Shown one piece after another: positions 18,084-27,268 of a stretch of 64,000 nt of DNA; within the stretch, counting starts at the first letter, position 1; every line of letters starts with the position of its first letter. The stretch comes from an uncultured Treponema sp. (lineage in GTDB: Bacteria > Spirochaetota > Spirochaetia > Treponematales > Treponemataceae). Location: NCBI RefSeq assembly GCF_934725225.1, contig NZ_CAKVAM010000004.1, positions 262,208 through 326,207 of the forward strand, read 5' to 3'. The position numbers and the translations under genes are program-made. The notes beneath the pieces were generated by a model. The model saw only the letters and a program-made list of their open reading frames with translations, was not told where the DNA came from and did not search any database.

Positions 18084-18740
18084 TTAAACCAGCCTGTTTA
18101 TTCCGCCTATTTTTCCAGCCTCTTCAATAATTCTTGAATACTGAAGCCTCCATTGAAGCGCATTTGAGATTGTCAGATAACCGATTTCAGGACGATTAGA
18201 AATGATTTCCTTTGAAAGAGATGCAGCTGTTATTTCATCAACAGGAAGATTTTTATCTTGAAACAAAGCAATAATATCATCCTCATTTGCTCCATTATCC
18301 AAGATTTTGCTGATACTTGTTGTAAGCTGAAAATCGGCAGTTCTATTTTTCTCAACAAAAATTGTATGAAGAATATATAAACGGCTTGTCTTTGTTTCTT
18401 GGTTATCTTCTTTCTTATAAACAAAAACAAGAAGACTGTATCCAAGCCCATAAATTTTCTGTCTTGCTGATTTAAATGGGCAAGACGACTGCGGCTGAAT
18501 AATGCTTGTCGTTTTTATGTCAACTTCAAGACCGGGCAAATCAATTCCGCTTGCAGAATTTCCATTCACAAAATCATATTTTTCGGCAAGAAAATTTTTG
18601 AATTTATGCTCCAAATAAGTTCCAACTGCTTTTCCATCTGTAGAGCCGAAAATCGACGGTTCATCATGCTCTGACTCAATTTCGGAAAATATTTTAGCTT
18701 CTTTTTGCAAATTCTGAATATCAAGATTCTTCTTAATCAT
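18084..18740 (-). CDS. PD-(D/E)XK type II-like restriction endonuclease
   Basis: A 218-residue protein. Predicted catalytic residues are Glu44 (TYLEHKF), Asp67 (SGIDLPG) and the Asp74-Ile-Lys76 of EVDIKTT, in the standard spacing of a type II restriction enzyme. The protein is followed directly by its probable methylase. I do not recognise the exact REBASE family or the recognition site. It could act alone as a type II enzyme or together with McrBC. Restriction activity is inferred from motif and context. Confidence 0.75.
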   Translation of the reverse strand: MIKKNLDIQNLQKEAKIFSEIESEHDEPSIFGSTDGKAVGTYLEHKFKNFLAEKYDFVNGNSASGIDLPGLEVDIKTTSIIQPQSSCPFKSARQKIYGLGYSLLVFVYKKEDNQETKTSRLYILHTIFVEKNRTADFQLTTSISKILDNGANEDDIIALFQDKNLPVDEITAASLSKEIISNRPEIGYLTISNALQWRLQYSRIIEEAGKIGGINRLV

Positions 18741-18819
18741 ATCATTTTTCCAATCAATATTAACATCTTAATATAGTTCTTTTCTCAAAGTTTACTATAA
18801 GAATTGTTTATTATCAATT

Positions 18820-20961
18820 TTACACATCGGTTATTTCAGAATTTTCCAAACTGAAATACGCGCTCCTAAGTTTTTCAAAATTTTCTTCCGCGTTTTCTGT
18901 GCCGCGGAGATATTCTTTTAGAAGCCCCTCCAAGTGGTAATCCCAAAGTTTTTGGAAGCGTTCGTTGCTGCCGCCTTCAAAATCTTTCAGTTTAAGGAAA
19001 TATGCGCCGCCGATGTGATATGAGGAAGGCGAAGAAAGTTCCGTGATTTCTGTAATTGCGTTGTTCAGCTTTATAAGACGGGTTTCTGCTTCGCCCGCGA
19101 TTTCACCAAGCGTTCTGAGCATTTCAAGGTTTTCAGAGGCTTTGATTTCCTTGAATGCAAAACGGCGGCGGAACGCGAAATCCATTGTGTCAACGCTGCG
19201 GTCGATGTCGTTCATTGTGCCGATAATGTAGACGTTTTCCGGGATAAAAAAATGGCCGTAATCTGACGGATTTGAAACGCTCAACGCATTGTCAAACTCG
19301 TTTTTTTCAGTTTCAAGATTTGCGTACTGAGTGCGGATTGTTGAAAGTGTTTTTTCGCCAGACTGATTTTTCTTCAAGTCGTCATAGGAAACACGGTAGC
19401 CCGGCTCAACCGCACAGAACAGCTCGCCGAAGATTTTTGAAAGCTCGCCACGGTTTATCTCGTCGATGATGAAGACGAAAGGTTTTACAGATTCACTTTC
19501 AGATTTTTCTTTTACCGAATAATCAACAAGCCCGAAATTTTTCTTCCAATATTCAATCACGGCTTTTCTGTAGTTGTCATGTCCTCGGGATGGAATTCCC
19601 GGAAGTCCTTTGTAAATATTATACAACTGTTCTTTGTTGTAAAATTTGGATTTTCCCTGAATCCATTCGCCTTTCTTATAATCGCCGTTCTCATAAGTTC
19701 TGGTAGCAAGTCCGTCTCCGTTTTCATTCAGTTCAACACGGAATGTGCTTTTTCCTGTCAGAAGCGGAATGTCCATAAAATCTTTTTCATTCAGATAATC
19801 AACGACATTTTCCCAAACCTGCTCAAAATTATCAGAAACCGAAGAAACGTTCATCGCCAGCAGTGCGCTTTTGCAGAATTCCTTGAACACGCCGTCTTTC
19901 CGCTCGAATCCGATTTCGCCGCCGCTCTGATTTTTGGGGCGCAGACCTTCGACAAAATCCGTGTAGTCGTAGCTCGGATGAAACTGGACAAAGCCGATTT
20001 CATTTTGTGAGCAGCCCATTTTTTCCGCAATCTGTTTGGCAAGAAACGTTTTTCCAGTTCCCGGCGCGCCATGGAGAATCAGGTTGTGAGTATGCTGAAG
20101 AAGGTCGGTGAGCTGGTCGGCAAGAGAATTATTTGGCATTACGGTTCCTCCGTTCAAAATATCATTTATGGCAGAAATAATTTCAGGATTTTTCGTCTTA
20201 TCAATTTTAGCAATAGCAGGAATCTGCGACGAACCGGCGACAGACCATGTTTTCAAAAAATCGCAGTTTTTATCTTCAAGCAAAATAAAATTTTCTAAAG
20301 ACCGTTTCTGAGCATCATCATATTCTTCCACAGTATCAGAAGAAAGTGTACCAATAAAATAGTAATTAAATTTCCAACTTCTTCTTAAAGCAACTACGAT
20401 ACAATCGCCAATTTTTAAATCTGAAAACAATTTTCCCTTGGGATTATCAGTTTGCCACCCCATCAAGACGCAATGATTTTGTATCATATAATCCAGCAAA
20501 TGGTCAAAATTATTGTCATTCCAAACATTCGGACTTATAACATAATAATTTCTGTTTTCTTTTTCCATAACTTCAACTCCTTTTAAAGCTCCGGTTTCAT
20601 CAAATGCTTCTTTTAATTCCGGGCGGATTTTCAGTTCAATTCTTCCATTCGGCAGTTTTCTTCCAAGGCAGCAGATTGACCAGAAACGTTCAGTTTCATC
20701 AGGGCGCAAACTCAAAGGACAATTTGTCAGTTTATGAACCTTCTCGTCTGTTCTCCAAATAGCATTGTTATAAAAATTTTTCGTTCTGCCGAATTCTTCC
20801 GCCATGTCCGTGCAAGTCGCAATAGCCGCTTTCTGAATACAGGCAAAGGCTGTCAGCGAATCTGTCGTAAATATTTTTCTGTCCGTTACAAACGCTTTCC
20901 ACTGTTCTTTTGTGATTCCAGATTCGTACTCATTTTCTGCAGGATACCAAATTTCTTCCAT
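18820..20961 (-). CDS. mcrB: McrB-like AAA+ GTPase with EVE-like DNA-reading domain
   Basis: About 713 residues from the ATG at 20961; the GTG at 21006 lies inside a TATAAT promoter (GTGGCTATAAT) and is rejected. The N-terminal ~100 residues end in NCPLSL...RFWSICCLG, seen in McrB-type proteins. An EVE/PUA-like segment follows near 140-215 (VISPNVWNDN...GDCIVVALRRSW), a type of domain that reads modified bases. The motor has Walker A GAPGTGKT at 298-305, Walker B IIDEINRGELSKIFGE, and the signature MNDIDRSVDTMDFAFRRRF. It should power DNA translocation for McrC. It leads the operon. Confidence 0.88.
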   Translation of the reverse strand: MEEIWYPAENEYESGITKEQWKAFVTDRKIFTTDSLTAFACIQKAAIATCTDMAEEFGRTKNFYNNAIWRTDEKVHKLTNCPLSLRPDETERFWSICCLGRKLPNGRIELKIRPELKEAFDETGALKGVEVMEKENRNYYVISPNVWNDNNFDHLLDYMIQNHCVLMGWQTDNPKGKLFSDLKIGDCIVVALRRSWKFNYYFIGTLSSDTVEEYDDAQKRSLENFILLEDKNCDFLKTWSVAGSSQIPAIAKIDKTKNPEIISAINDILNGGTVMPNNSLADQLTDLLQHTHNLILHGAPGTGKTFLAKQIAEKMGCSQNEIGFVQFHPSYDYTDFVEGLRPKNQSGGEIGFERKDGVFKEFCKSALLAMNVSSVSDNFEQVWENVVDYLNEKDFMDIPLLTGKSTFRVELNENGDGLATRTYENGDYKKGEWIQGKSKFYNKEQLYNIYKGLPGIPSRGHDNYRKAVIEYWKKNFGLVDYSVKEKSESESVKPFVFIIDEINRGELSKIFGELFCAVEPGYRVSYDDLKKNQSGEKTLSTIRTQYANLETEKNEFDNALSVSNPSDYGHFFIPENVYIIGTMNDIDRSVDTMDFAFRRRFAFKEIKASENLEMLRTLGEIAGEAETRLIKLNNAITEITELSSPSSYHIGGAYFLKLKDFEGGSNERFQKLWDYHLEGLLKEYLRGTENAEENFEKLRSAYFSLENSEITDV

Positions 20962-21021
20962 ATATAAATCATTTTCTCCAGTGAGAAATATTGATATTAT
21001 AGCCACTTTTCCAAAACTTGT

Positions 21022-21720
21022 TTAATCATGCCTATAAATCTTTAAATTCTCAAAATAATCTGGACCGTTTGTATATCCATCGGTTCTTATGATTATTTCC
21101 GTATCGGTAAACTCCACTTTACATTTGTAATACTCATCGCCAGGAATACTTTGCTGCTGCAGCATTCCGTCGTAAATTCCAGATGAGGGAAGCAAGTTTT
21201 TAGTCTCTTCTGATTTCAGCAGAATAAATTCTCTTTGCAATATTTTTTCTTTGTCCAGTTCTATAAAACAGAAGACTCTTTCTTTTTCAAGCTGTTCATG
21301 CAATTCCCGCTCTTTTATCAGCTGACGTGCAACCTCCGCGCCTTCATCACAGTCAAATCTTTCCTTGTTGAAAACAAACACATCCTTTCCTTTGTATTTT
21401 GAATAAATATCCTTGACTTTCCTGTTTCTGCAGAATTTGCCTTTTAATTCCTCATAAATCTTTTCAATCGAGAAAAACTCATCAACTGTTACGGCGTGCC
21501 CGTGAAAAGCTTCTGTGATTTTTATTCCTGGAATCCCCGGAAAAAACGTCTTGTCTTTCAGATTAATGTAAACCCACGGACAGGAACTGAAAATGCCTTT
21601 TGTGGAAACATTTCTATAATTTTTACGCAGATATTTATAAAATTCCGAGTCTCCGCAATTTCTTAAATCATTTCCGTAAACCAGAATAACTTCTTTTCCG
21701 CTTCCGATTCTGTCACCCAT
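21022..21720 (-). CDS. Hypothetical protein upstream of mcrB
   Basis: A 232-residue protein with no recognised family, signal peptide or membrane segment. It opens with GKEVILVYGNDLRNCGD, followed by WVYINLKDKTFFPGIPG. A charged helical stretch (about 125-155) rich in Glu/Arg/Lys follows. A GGAG lies 5 bp before the ATG. It is 60 bp from mcrB on the same strand but mcrB seems to have its own promoter, so membership of the restriction operon is uncertain. Confidence 0.6.
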   Translation of the reverse strand: MGDRIGSGKEVILVYGNDLRNCGDSEFYKYLRKNYRNVSTKGIFSSCPWVYINLKDKTFFPGIPGIKITEAFHGHAVTVDEFFSIEKIYEELKGKFCRNRKVKDIYSKYKGKDVFVFNKERFDCDEGAEVARQLIKERELHEQLEKERVFCFIELDKEKILQREFILLKSEETKNLLPSSGIYDGMLQQQSIPGDEYYKCKVEFTDTEIIIRTDGYTNGPDYFENLKIYRHD

Positions 21721-21881
21721 AAAAACTCCGTAAAAACCGAATTCTATTTTCTAGAATCATACAACATCAAACCGACATATAATGTCGCAGCAGAATTTTT
21801 TATTTGGAAAGAGAAAAAGTTATTGACACGACATTTCTGGCCATTCTAAAAATATTCATCGGATTTTTTTGAGCTAAAAAC

Positions 21882-22382
21882 TTACCTCGCCGACTTTTCA
21901 AACATTTTTTCCAGAAGATATTTTCCGCTTGCGGTCTTGAAAACATTTTCTTTCATCGCAGGAACTGATTCGCGCTTGCAGTAGCCTTCCATCACGTTCA
22001 CGATAAAATCTGCCTCAACAAGAATCTGAAAATCCAAGCCGTCGATTGCCTTGTATGTGTGGTGGTGGCCGATTATAAAGCAGATTCGCTCAACATCGTC
22101 AGAAGGAAATGAGAGCGGCTCAAGGAGTTTCCGCGCGACTGCAGGTCCTTCCGCCTCCTGATGCTGCGGCTGGCTGTTTCCGTATTTTTCCTTGCTCGCC
22201 TTAACACCGATGTCGTGAAGATACGCCGCAACTTCAGTTATAAAAAGCGTATGCTCGTCAACGTTCTCCATCTGCGCAATGAGCCGACTGTAGCCATGCA
22301 CCGCCATCAGGTGATGAATGTTAGAGCCGTCAGGGTCGTAGTCAAAGATTGATTTTAGAAGCGGGGTGAGGTTACTATTCAT
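21882..22382 (-). CDS. HD-domain phosphohydrolase
   Basis: A 166-residue single-domain protein. The metal-binding pattern is visible: an early His in MAVHGYSR, the HD pair in YLHDIGVKAS, histidines in IGHHHTY and a later Asp in VEADFIVNV. This is the compact HD fold of small phosphohydrolases acting on nucleotides or related phosphates. It lies between two restriction clusters but its more GC-rich sequence looks like core chromosome. Substrate unknown. Confidence 0.85.
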   Translation of the reverse strand: MNSNLTPLLKSIFDYDPDGSNIHHLMAVHGYSRLIAQMENVDEHTLFITEVAAYLHDIGVKASKEKYGNSQPQHQEAEGPAVARKLLEPLSFPSDDVERICFIIGHHHTYKAIDGLDFQILVEADFIVNVMEGYCKRESVPAMKENVFKTASGKYLLEKMFEKSAR

Positions 22383-22401
22383 AAAGTTTTTCCTTGATAT
22401 A

Positions 22402-22899
22402 TTAGACTTTTGGAATCAATGTTGTATACTCTATCGAATTTTTAGATATATCCCATTTTCCAACCTGCATTTTCTTTATTGTTTTGCCATCTCCAAAATC
22501 AAGTAAATCTATTCGATTTAGATTGTTTAGAATTTTATTCAGACTGCCCAAGTCTTTGGAAGAAAGCAAAAATGCTTCAAGTGGATTACACAACTTACAA
22601 TAAGCCCATAACTGTCCTAAATCATGGAGATTTAATGATGTTTTTTTTGCTTCAATAAATACGATATTAGTTTTTGAACCTTTTTCTAGGATTCCTAAAA
22701 CATCAATCTGAATATCCAATCCTACAGATTGAGGATAATTTACAATTACATTATTTTCTTCAAGAAAAGAGTCCAAAGTTCTAGCATGAGAATCTATTGT
22801 TGTTATTTTCCAGCCTTTATACTTTTCTTCAAGATATTTTTGAAGCCAAAGTTTCATAGGCTCATATAATTCAGATTCCTTCTTTACATTACCTGCCAT
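22402..22899 (-). CDS. Small PD-(D/E)XK nuclease, partner of the LAGLIDADG-like protein
   Basis: A 165-residue protein. The catalytic core is Asp66 (DIQIDVLG), then Glu83-Ala-Lys85 in FIEAKKT, then a GQLWAYC helix at about 95-101 whose Gln is typical of this superfamily. There is no obvious target-recognition domain, so specificity may come from a partner. Its first codons overlap the end of the LAGLIDADG-like gene by 11 bp, meaning translational coupling. It closes a four-gene minus-strand operon with two DNA methylases. It is the likely cutting subunit of this restriction system (inference). Confidence 0.75.
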   Translation of the reverse strand: MAGNVKKESELYEPMKLWLQKYLEEKYKGWKITTIDSHARTLDSFLEENNVIVNYPQSVGLDIQIDVLGILEKGSKTNIVFIEAKKTSLNLHDLGQLWAYCKLCNPLEAFLLSSKDLGSLNKILNNLNRIDLLDFGDGKTIKKMQVGKWDISKNSIEYTTLIPKV

Positions 22900-23761
22900 A
22901 TCCTAATACCCCTGCTAAATCTTGCCATGAATCAAAATGTTTTCCGCGAATTTCTACTGGAAGAGAGCTATCATTTTCTGATGGATGAGACGGTTTGTTT
23001 TTTCTTCTAATAGTTTTATCCCAATAAAATTTATGCGTTTTTTCAGGATCAATAAATTCGAGTAATTCTTCAGCATATTTTTCCAAAGCCTCTTGCTTAT
23101 GCTTGATGTTAAATCCTATCGGTAAAAATTCATTTGCGAAGATTTTTATTTGATGTTCCTTTTTCCAATAATTTGGTTTACCTTCATTGTATTTATCCAA
23201 GTTACTATCGCGGAAATTTGGATGTCCAAAATCTATAGTTTGTACGGGAATATCAACGGTCTTAAGCATATTTGCAATATCAATGACCATATACCAATTA
23301 CCAGGAATTTCTATATAAACACGATGTGCGCCTTCTTGACCAAACGCAATATTACTTTTTCGAATATATCCAGTTACATCTGCAATTCCACGCAACAGTG
23401 CTTTTTTTTCATCTGTGGTAATTGCAAAAAGTTCTTCATTCATTTTCATTGTAGAATGATGAGTTCCAGAACCAATTAAACGTAAAATTTCACGCATTAC
23501 ATATTCACTATTAGGTTTTGAAAATGTAATTTTTGTAGAGCGTTTTGTTTCTGACTGAATAAAATGCTGACCAATCAAAGGTTCTAAAATTGCCTGAATA
23601 TCAAACAAACTTGCCTTTACATATATTGCAATATTTTTCATGTCGTCCGTATACAAATTTTTATGAGGTATATCAATTGTAATTTTTGTTTCTGAAGAAT
23701 TTTGTTGAACCTCTCCATTCCCAAGAATCATACCAAGTAAATACGCCATTTCTATATTCAT
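22889..23761 (-). CDS. LAGLIDADG-like protein lacking both catalytic acids
   Basis: About 290 residues from the ATG at 23761, preceded by GGAG and 1 bp from the methylase stop. Two LAGLIDADG-type helices are visible: AYLLGMILGNGEV at residues 6-18 and LLRGIADVTGYI in the middle. At the position of the catalytic acid the first has Asn and the second Thr, so metal-dependent cutting is unlikely. The spacing fits a single-chain two-motif homing-endonuclease fold, which normally reads long DNA sites. There is no host intron or intein. Lying between a C5-methylase and a nuclease, it may be a DNA-recognition subunit (inference). Confidence 0.65.
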   Translation of the reverse strand: MNIEMAYLLGMILGNGEVQQNSSETKITIDIPHKNLYTDDMKNIAIYVKASLFDIQAILEPLIGQHFIQSETKRSTKITFSKPNSEYVMREILRLIGSGTHHSTMKMNEELFAITTDEKKALLRGIADVTGYIRKSNIAFGQEGAHRVYIEIPGNWYMVIDIANMLKTVDIPVQTIDFGHPNFRDSNLDKYNEGKPNYWKKEHQIKIFANEFLPIGFNIKHKQEALEKYAEELLEFIDPEKTHKFYWDKTIRRKNKPSHPSENDSSLPVEIRGKHFDSWQDLAGVLGYGR

Positions 23762-23762
23762 A

Positions 23763-24851
23763 TTATTTCTCCTCGAATATTTCACTGTATATTTTATCGG
23801 CAATCGCTTTAGCCATTAGCGGGGGAACTGCATTCCCTATTTGTTGCCTTACTTGAACTTTTGAACCAATAAAAACAAATTTATCATCAAACGATTGCAA
23901 TCTTGCAGCTTCTCTTGGTGTAATTGAACGATTTAAGAATGGGTGATTGTTTCTTCCATTTGAACAGGCATCAAAACGAGTATCTATCGTTGGAGATGGA
24001 AAATCCCATTTTAATCTTCCCCATGTTCCAGAGAATTTCTGATTTCCCAAGAGTTCTTTTGGCAAATGTTCTTTTCCACATTCAGGAGGTATCATCTTAA
24101 GTTTCTCAACTGCTATCATTGCATGATTTGAAGCTTTATGGTTATACAGTTTTTTAGAATTCTGCCGCATTATTCTCTGGTAGGTAGATTCTGCTTTAGT
24201 TGTATATTCTTGTTCTACATATCCCTCGCCTGAATTTAGATAAGCTAAATCTGATATTGCTTCTCGAACGGTAATAACTTTTTTTGTAATTGGTTTGGGT
24301 AATGAAATTTGCTTTGTTTTGCAACAAATAAAAACGGCTCTTTGTCTTACCTGAGGAACTCCAAAATCAGAAGCTGTCAATACTCCATAATCAACAAAAT
24401 ATCCTAGTTGTTGTATTTTATCTAAAATCTGATTTTTAAACCAACCCGCAGATGTAGAAAGAAGAGCCTTTACATTTTCAATAATAAAAACTTCAGGCTG
24501 TATTTTCTCTACAATAGTCAAATATTCCTTAAATAAATAATTACGGGCATCTTCTAGTCCAAGTTTTTTTCCTTTCAATGAAAAACCCTGACAAGGCGGT
24601 CCACCAATAATCATATTTATATTGTATTTTTTTGCTTTTTCTACTATTGATTTTTTTATTGCTGAATCTGTTATATCTCCAACAACAACTTCTGAATCTG
24701 GTAGATTATACTTAAAAGTTTTTAAGGCATTTTCATTAAAATCCAGTGCAAGTAAAGTTTTAAAATGTGGATTTTTTTCTATTCCATAAGAAAATCCACC
24801 TGCTCCGCTGAATAAATCTAATATTCGAAAATTCACCACACTATCATTCAT
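23763..24851 (-). CDS. C5-cytosine DNA methyltransferase
   Basis: A 362-residue Dcm-type enzyme with the standard motif order. Motif I is DLFSGAGGFSYG (12-23), motif IV is GGPPCQGFS with catalytic Cys87, motif VI is ENV (125-127), motif VIII is around QVRQRAVF, and motif X is QIGNAVPPLMAKAI at the C-terminus. It should methylate cytosine at position 5 within a specific site. It overlaps the N6-methylase stop by 4 bp (ATGA). Two methylases of different chemistry in one operon suggest an asymmetric recognition site or a control function. Confidence 0.95.
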   Translation of the reverse strand: MNDSVVNFRILDLFSGAGGFSYGIEKNPHFKTLLALDFNENALKTFKYNLPDSEVVVGDITDSAIKKSIVEKAKKYNINMIIGGPPCQGFSLKGKKLGLEDARNYLFKEYLTIVEKIQPEVFIIENVKALLSTSAGWFKNQILDKIQQLGYFVDYGVLTASDFGVPQVRQRAVFICCKTKQISLPKPITKKVITVREAISDLAYLNSGEGYVEQEYTTKAESTYQRIMRQNSKKLYNHKASNHAMIAVEKLKMIPPECGKEHLPKELLGNQKFSGTWGRLKWDFPSPTIDTRFDACSNGRNNHPFLNRSITPREAARLQSFDDKFVFIGSKVQVRQQIGNAVPPLMAKAIADKIYSEIFEEK

Positions 24852-25858
24852 ACAGTCTTGTTTCTAATCAAGATTCTCTTGAATATTTCTCTACCATTTA
24901 ATATAGGCTTAAAAATATCATATTTACTGTCAGAGCCATGATTGGCTTCTCCAATGATTTCAAATTGCTCACTGTTATAGCGATTTATAATTGTTATAGG
25001 AACCCCCATTATACCGCTATAGTCAAATGGGATTTCTGTAATATTCCTTACATGAATAGCATTGAAATTATCGTATTTTTGATGAATAACAGGATTAAAA
25101 CGTTGTGTTAGTTTCAAATTTTCATGTCGTCTTTTATTATCCAAATTTGTAAGCCACATAGCATTTCCAAGACTTCTCCATTTCTGTCCAGTTTCATCAA
25201 CCCAATAACGGGTTGAACGAGGCTCCGAATCAGCAGGAACTCTGAACTTCATTTCTCCAAACTGATAGCCTGTCCAAACAATGTTATTTTGAACCAATGG
25301 GAAAATTTCTTTGTATGTAAGTGCATTCTGATTTCCTATTATCAGAAACTTTTTGTCATATTTCATAATTTCAGAAACCATTTCTTTAAATAAAGAAAAA
25401 GGAGGATTTGTAACAACAATATCACATTGTTTTAAATAATTAATACATTCCTCACTTCTAAAATCGCCATTGCCTTTTAATTCTTTTACGGAATTTGAAG
25501 ATACTAAAAAGTCCGATAATGTTTTTTGTCCATCATAAAACTCTGAAATATTACTTATATCAAAAACAAATCCTTTTTGTGAAATAGGATTTAGATTATC
25601 AAATAAACTTGGTTGTTCATAATCCGATTGAGAAAATGATGTACAGATAAGTCTTTTTAAACCAAGAACATTGAAATTACATATAAAATATTTAGAAAAA
25701 TTAGAAGTAAATGGATTATCACAATTGCAGAGAACTGTTTTATTCTTAAACTGTTCAACATAATGAGCAAGTTCTTTTTCTATCGTTTCATAAGTAGTAT
25801 AAAACTCATCGTCTTTTGAACGTTTTGCCCTATGTAAATTTGTATTTTTATTAGACAT
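24848..25858 (-). CDS. EcoRI-type N6-adenine DNA methyltransferase
   Basis: About 336 residues from the ATG at 25858 (an ATG at 25864 is equally possible; both follow a GGG-containing site). The features match the M.EcoRI-like family: HRAKRSKDDEFYT near the start, a cysteine-rich CNCDNPFTSNF motif in the SAM site, the catalytic TNPPFSLF (about 150-157), then TRYWVDETG...SLGNAMWLTNL. It leads the four-gene operon. The upstream region carries TATACT. AT-rich composition points to transfer. Confidence 0.88.
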   Translation of the reverse strand: MSNKNTNLHRAKRSKDDEFYTTYETIEKELAHYVEQFKNKTVLCNCDNPFTSNFSKYFICNFNVLGLKRLICTSFSQSDYEQPSLFDNLNPISQKGFVFDISNISEFYDGQKTLSDFLVSSNSVKELKGNGDFRSEECINYLKQCDIVVTNPPFSLFKEMVSEIMKYDKKFLIIGNQNALTYKEIFPLVQNNIVWTGYQFGEMKFRVPADSEPRSTRYWVDETGQKWRSLGNAMWLTNLDNKRRHENLKLTQRFNPVIHQKYDNFNAIHVRNITEIPFDYSGIMGVPITIINRYNSEQFEIIGEANHGSDSKYDIFKPILNGREIFKRILIRNKTV

Positions 25859-26117
25859 TTCCATGTACCCTTTATAAATATAGTATATCACGCTTTTCTT
25901 AATTTTTCTATATATCAACACAAGAGTCGCTGAATACTACTTAATGAAAGAACTTTCTGAACGGTTATCATAAAAGTGCAGTGAGTAAAACACCGATAAA
26001 TAAGATGGATTATGGAAGGATGACATCTTACTTTTGCTCCTGTTATGCAGTGATTGAGCCTGCCGTCCGAAGGCACGCAAGCAATCACCAGTTTATACAT
26101 TTTATTCTATCTTATCA

Positions 26118-27122
26118 TCAGGATTCATCTTTTTCTTCAACGATTTCCCAATGTCCGTTTTTTGCCGCACCGACACGGCGGATTATATTGTTTTCCTGCA
26201 ATTTCTTCATGTTTTTTATGATGTTGAGCCTTGCAATTCCAAGTTTAGAGGAAAGCTCTTCCTGTGTTATAAACGGATTTTTCCTGATTTCGTCAAGAAT
26301 CTTTCTTTGGTTTGCAGTAATCTTTATGGTAATCTTTGCAGTAATCTTTTTTGCGGCATTTTCGGTGGAAATAATCTCATCAACCGTTCTTAAAATCAGA
26401 TTCAGCATAAACTCGATGAATTCTGTGCTGTCAGCAGCCGTATCGCTGGAATTCAACGCATTGTAATATTCAGCCTGATTTTCCTTAACAAGGCTTTCAA
26501 CAGGAATCCAGGCGAAAATGCTTTTCCATTCCTTTAAAATAACAGTCTGCCAAAGCCGCCCCATTCTTCCGTTTCCGTCCTCAAAAGGATGAATGAATTC
26601 AAACTCATAATGAAAAACACAGCTTTTTATAAGCGGATGAACAGAGCTTTCCCGAAGCCATTCAAACAAATCCGCCATTAAAAAAGGAACTCTGTCCGCA
26701 GGAGGCGCAAGGTGAACAACTTCCTTTCCGTCAAAAATTCCTACACCGCCACTTCTGTACTTTCCGCTATGTTCCACAAGCTCAGACATCATAAGCTGAT
26801 GGGCACGCAGCAAATCTTTTTCCTCATAAGGATTCAGCTCAAGCAAAAGGTCGTAAGCCTGAACAGCATTTTTCACTTCCTGAATTTCGTTAGGAGAGCC
26901 AAGAACACGCTTTCCCTCGATAATCGCTGTAATCTGCTCAATGCTAAGCGAATTGTTTTCAATAGCAAGCGAAGAGTGAATGGTTTTTATGCGGTTTTCC
27001 TTCCGCAGTTCCACATGAAGTGGGCTTTTCTCGAAGCTTTTCAGCTCCCCGATTTTTTCCGCAATCTGCGCAACGATATTTATAATTTCATCAGTAATCT
27101 TGAACGGCGGTTCGTATGGCAT
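26118..27122 (-). CDS. Fic-domain AMPylase-type protein with inhibitory helix and winged helix
   Basis: About 334 residues from the ATG at 27122, with GGTGGAG just before it. The Fic motif HPFEDGNGRMGR is complete at residues 178-189. An N-terminal SLAIEN at 51-56 matches the (S/T)xxxE(G/N) inhibitory helix, so this is a class II self-inhibited Fic protein. The C-terminal ~70 residues form a winged-helix (ITQEELSSKLGIARLNIIKNM). Such proteins transfer AMP to protein hydroxyls; the winged helix may add DNA binding or autoregulation. A TATAAT lies only about 15 bp upstream of the start, leaving a very short leader. Confidence 0.92.
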   Translation of the reverse strand: MPYEPPFKITDEIINIVAQIAEKIGELKSFEKSPLHVELRKENRIKTIHSSLAIENNSLSIEQITAIIEGKRVLGSPNEIQEVKNAVQAYDLLLELNPYEEKDLLRAHQLMMSELVEHSGKYRSGGVGIFDGKEVVHLAPPADRVPFLMADLFEWLRESSVHPLIKSCVFHYEFEFIHPFEDGNGRMGRLWQTVILKEWKSIFAWIPVESLVKENQAEYYNALNSSDTAADSTEFIEFMLNLILRTVDEIISTENAAKKITAKITIKITANQRKILDEIRKNPFITQEELSSKLGIARLNIIKNMKKLQENNIIRRVGAAKNGHWEIVEEKDES

Positions 27123-27268
27123 TTTGTCTCCACCAACATTATACCACAATTTTCTCAAAATATCCTGCGGCAATTCGGCATGAGTACGATTTGCAGAGAT
27201 GAATTTTTAAATCGTAGTGAGTACGAAAGTTATTTTTGCGGAGCGAATGCGTTTTTCATAAAAAATAC

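Noticed and set aside
20962..21006. GTG start of mcrB at 21006
   Set aside because: The region is the GTGGCTATAAT promoter box; the ATG at 20961 matches the start of the recognisable protein.
22889..23761. Active homing endonuclease or intein remnant
   Set aside because: Both catalytic acids are replaced, no intron or intein host is present, and the gene is coupled into a methylase operon.
25915..26117. A 61-codon ORF between the EcoRI-type methylase and the Fic gene
   Set aside because: No ribosome site, no protein-like pattern; the stretch only holds a short GCCT/AGGC hairpin and promoter DNA.
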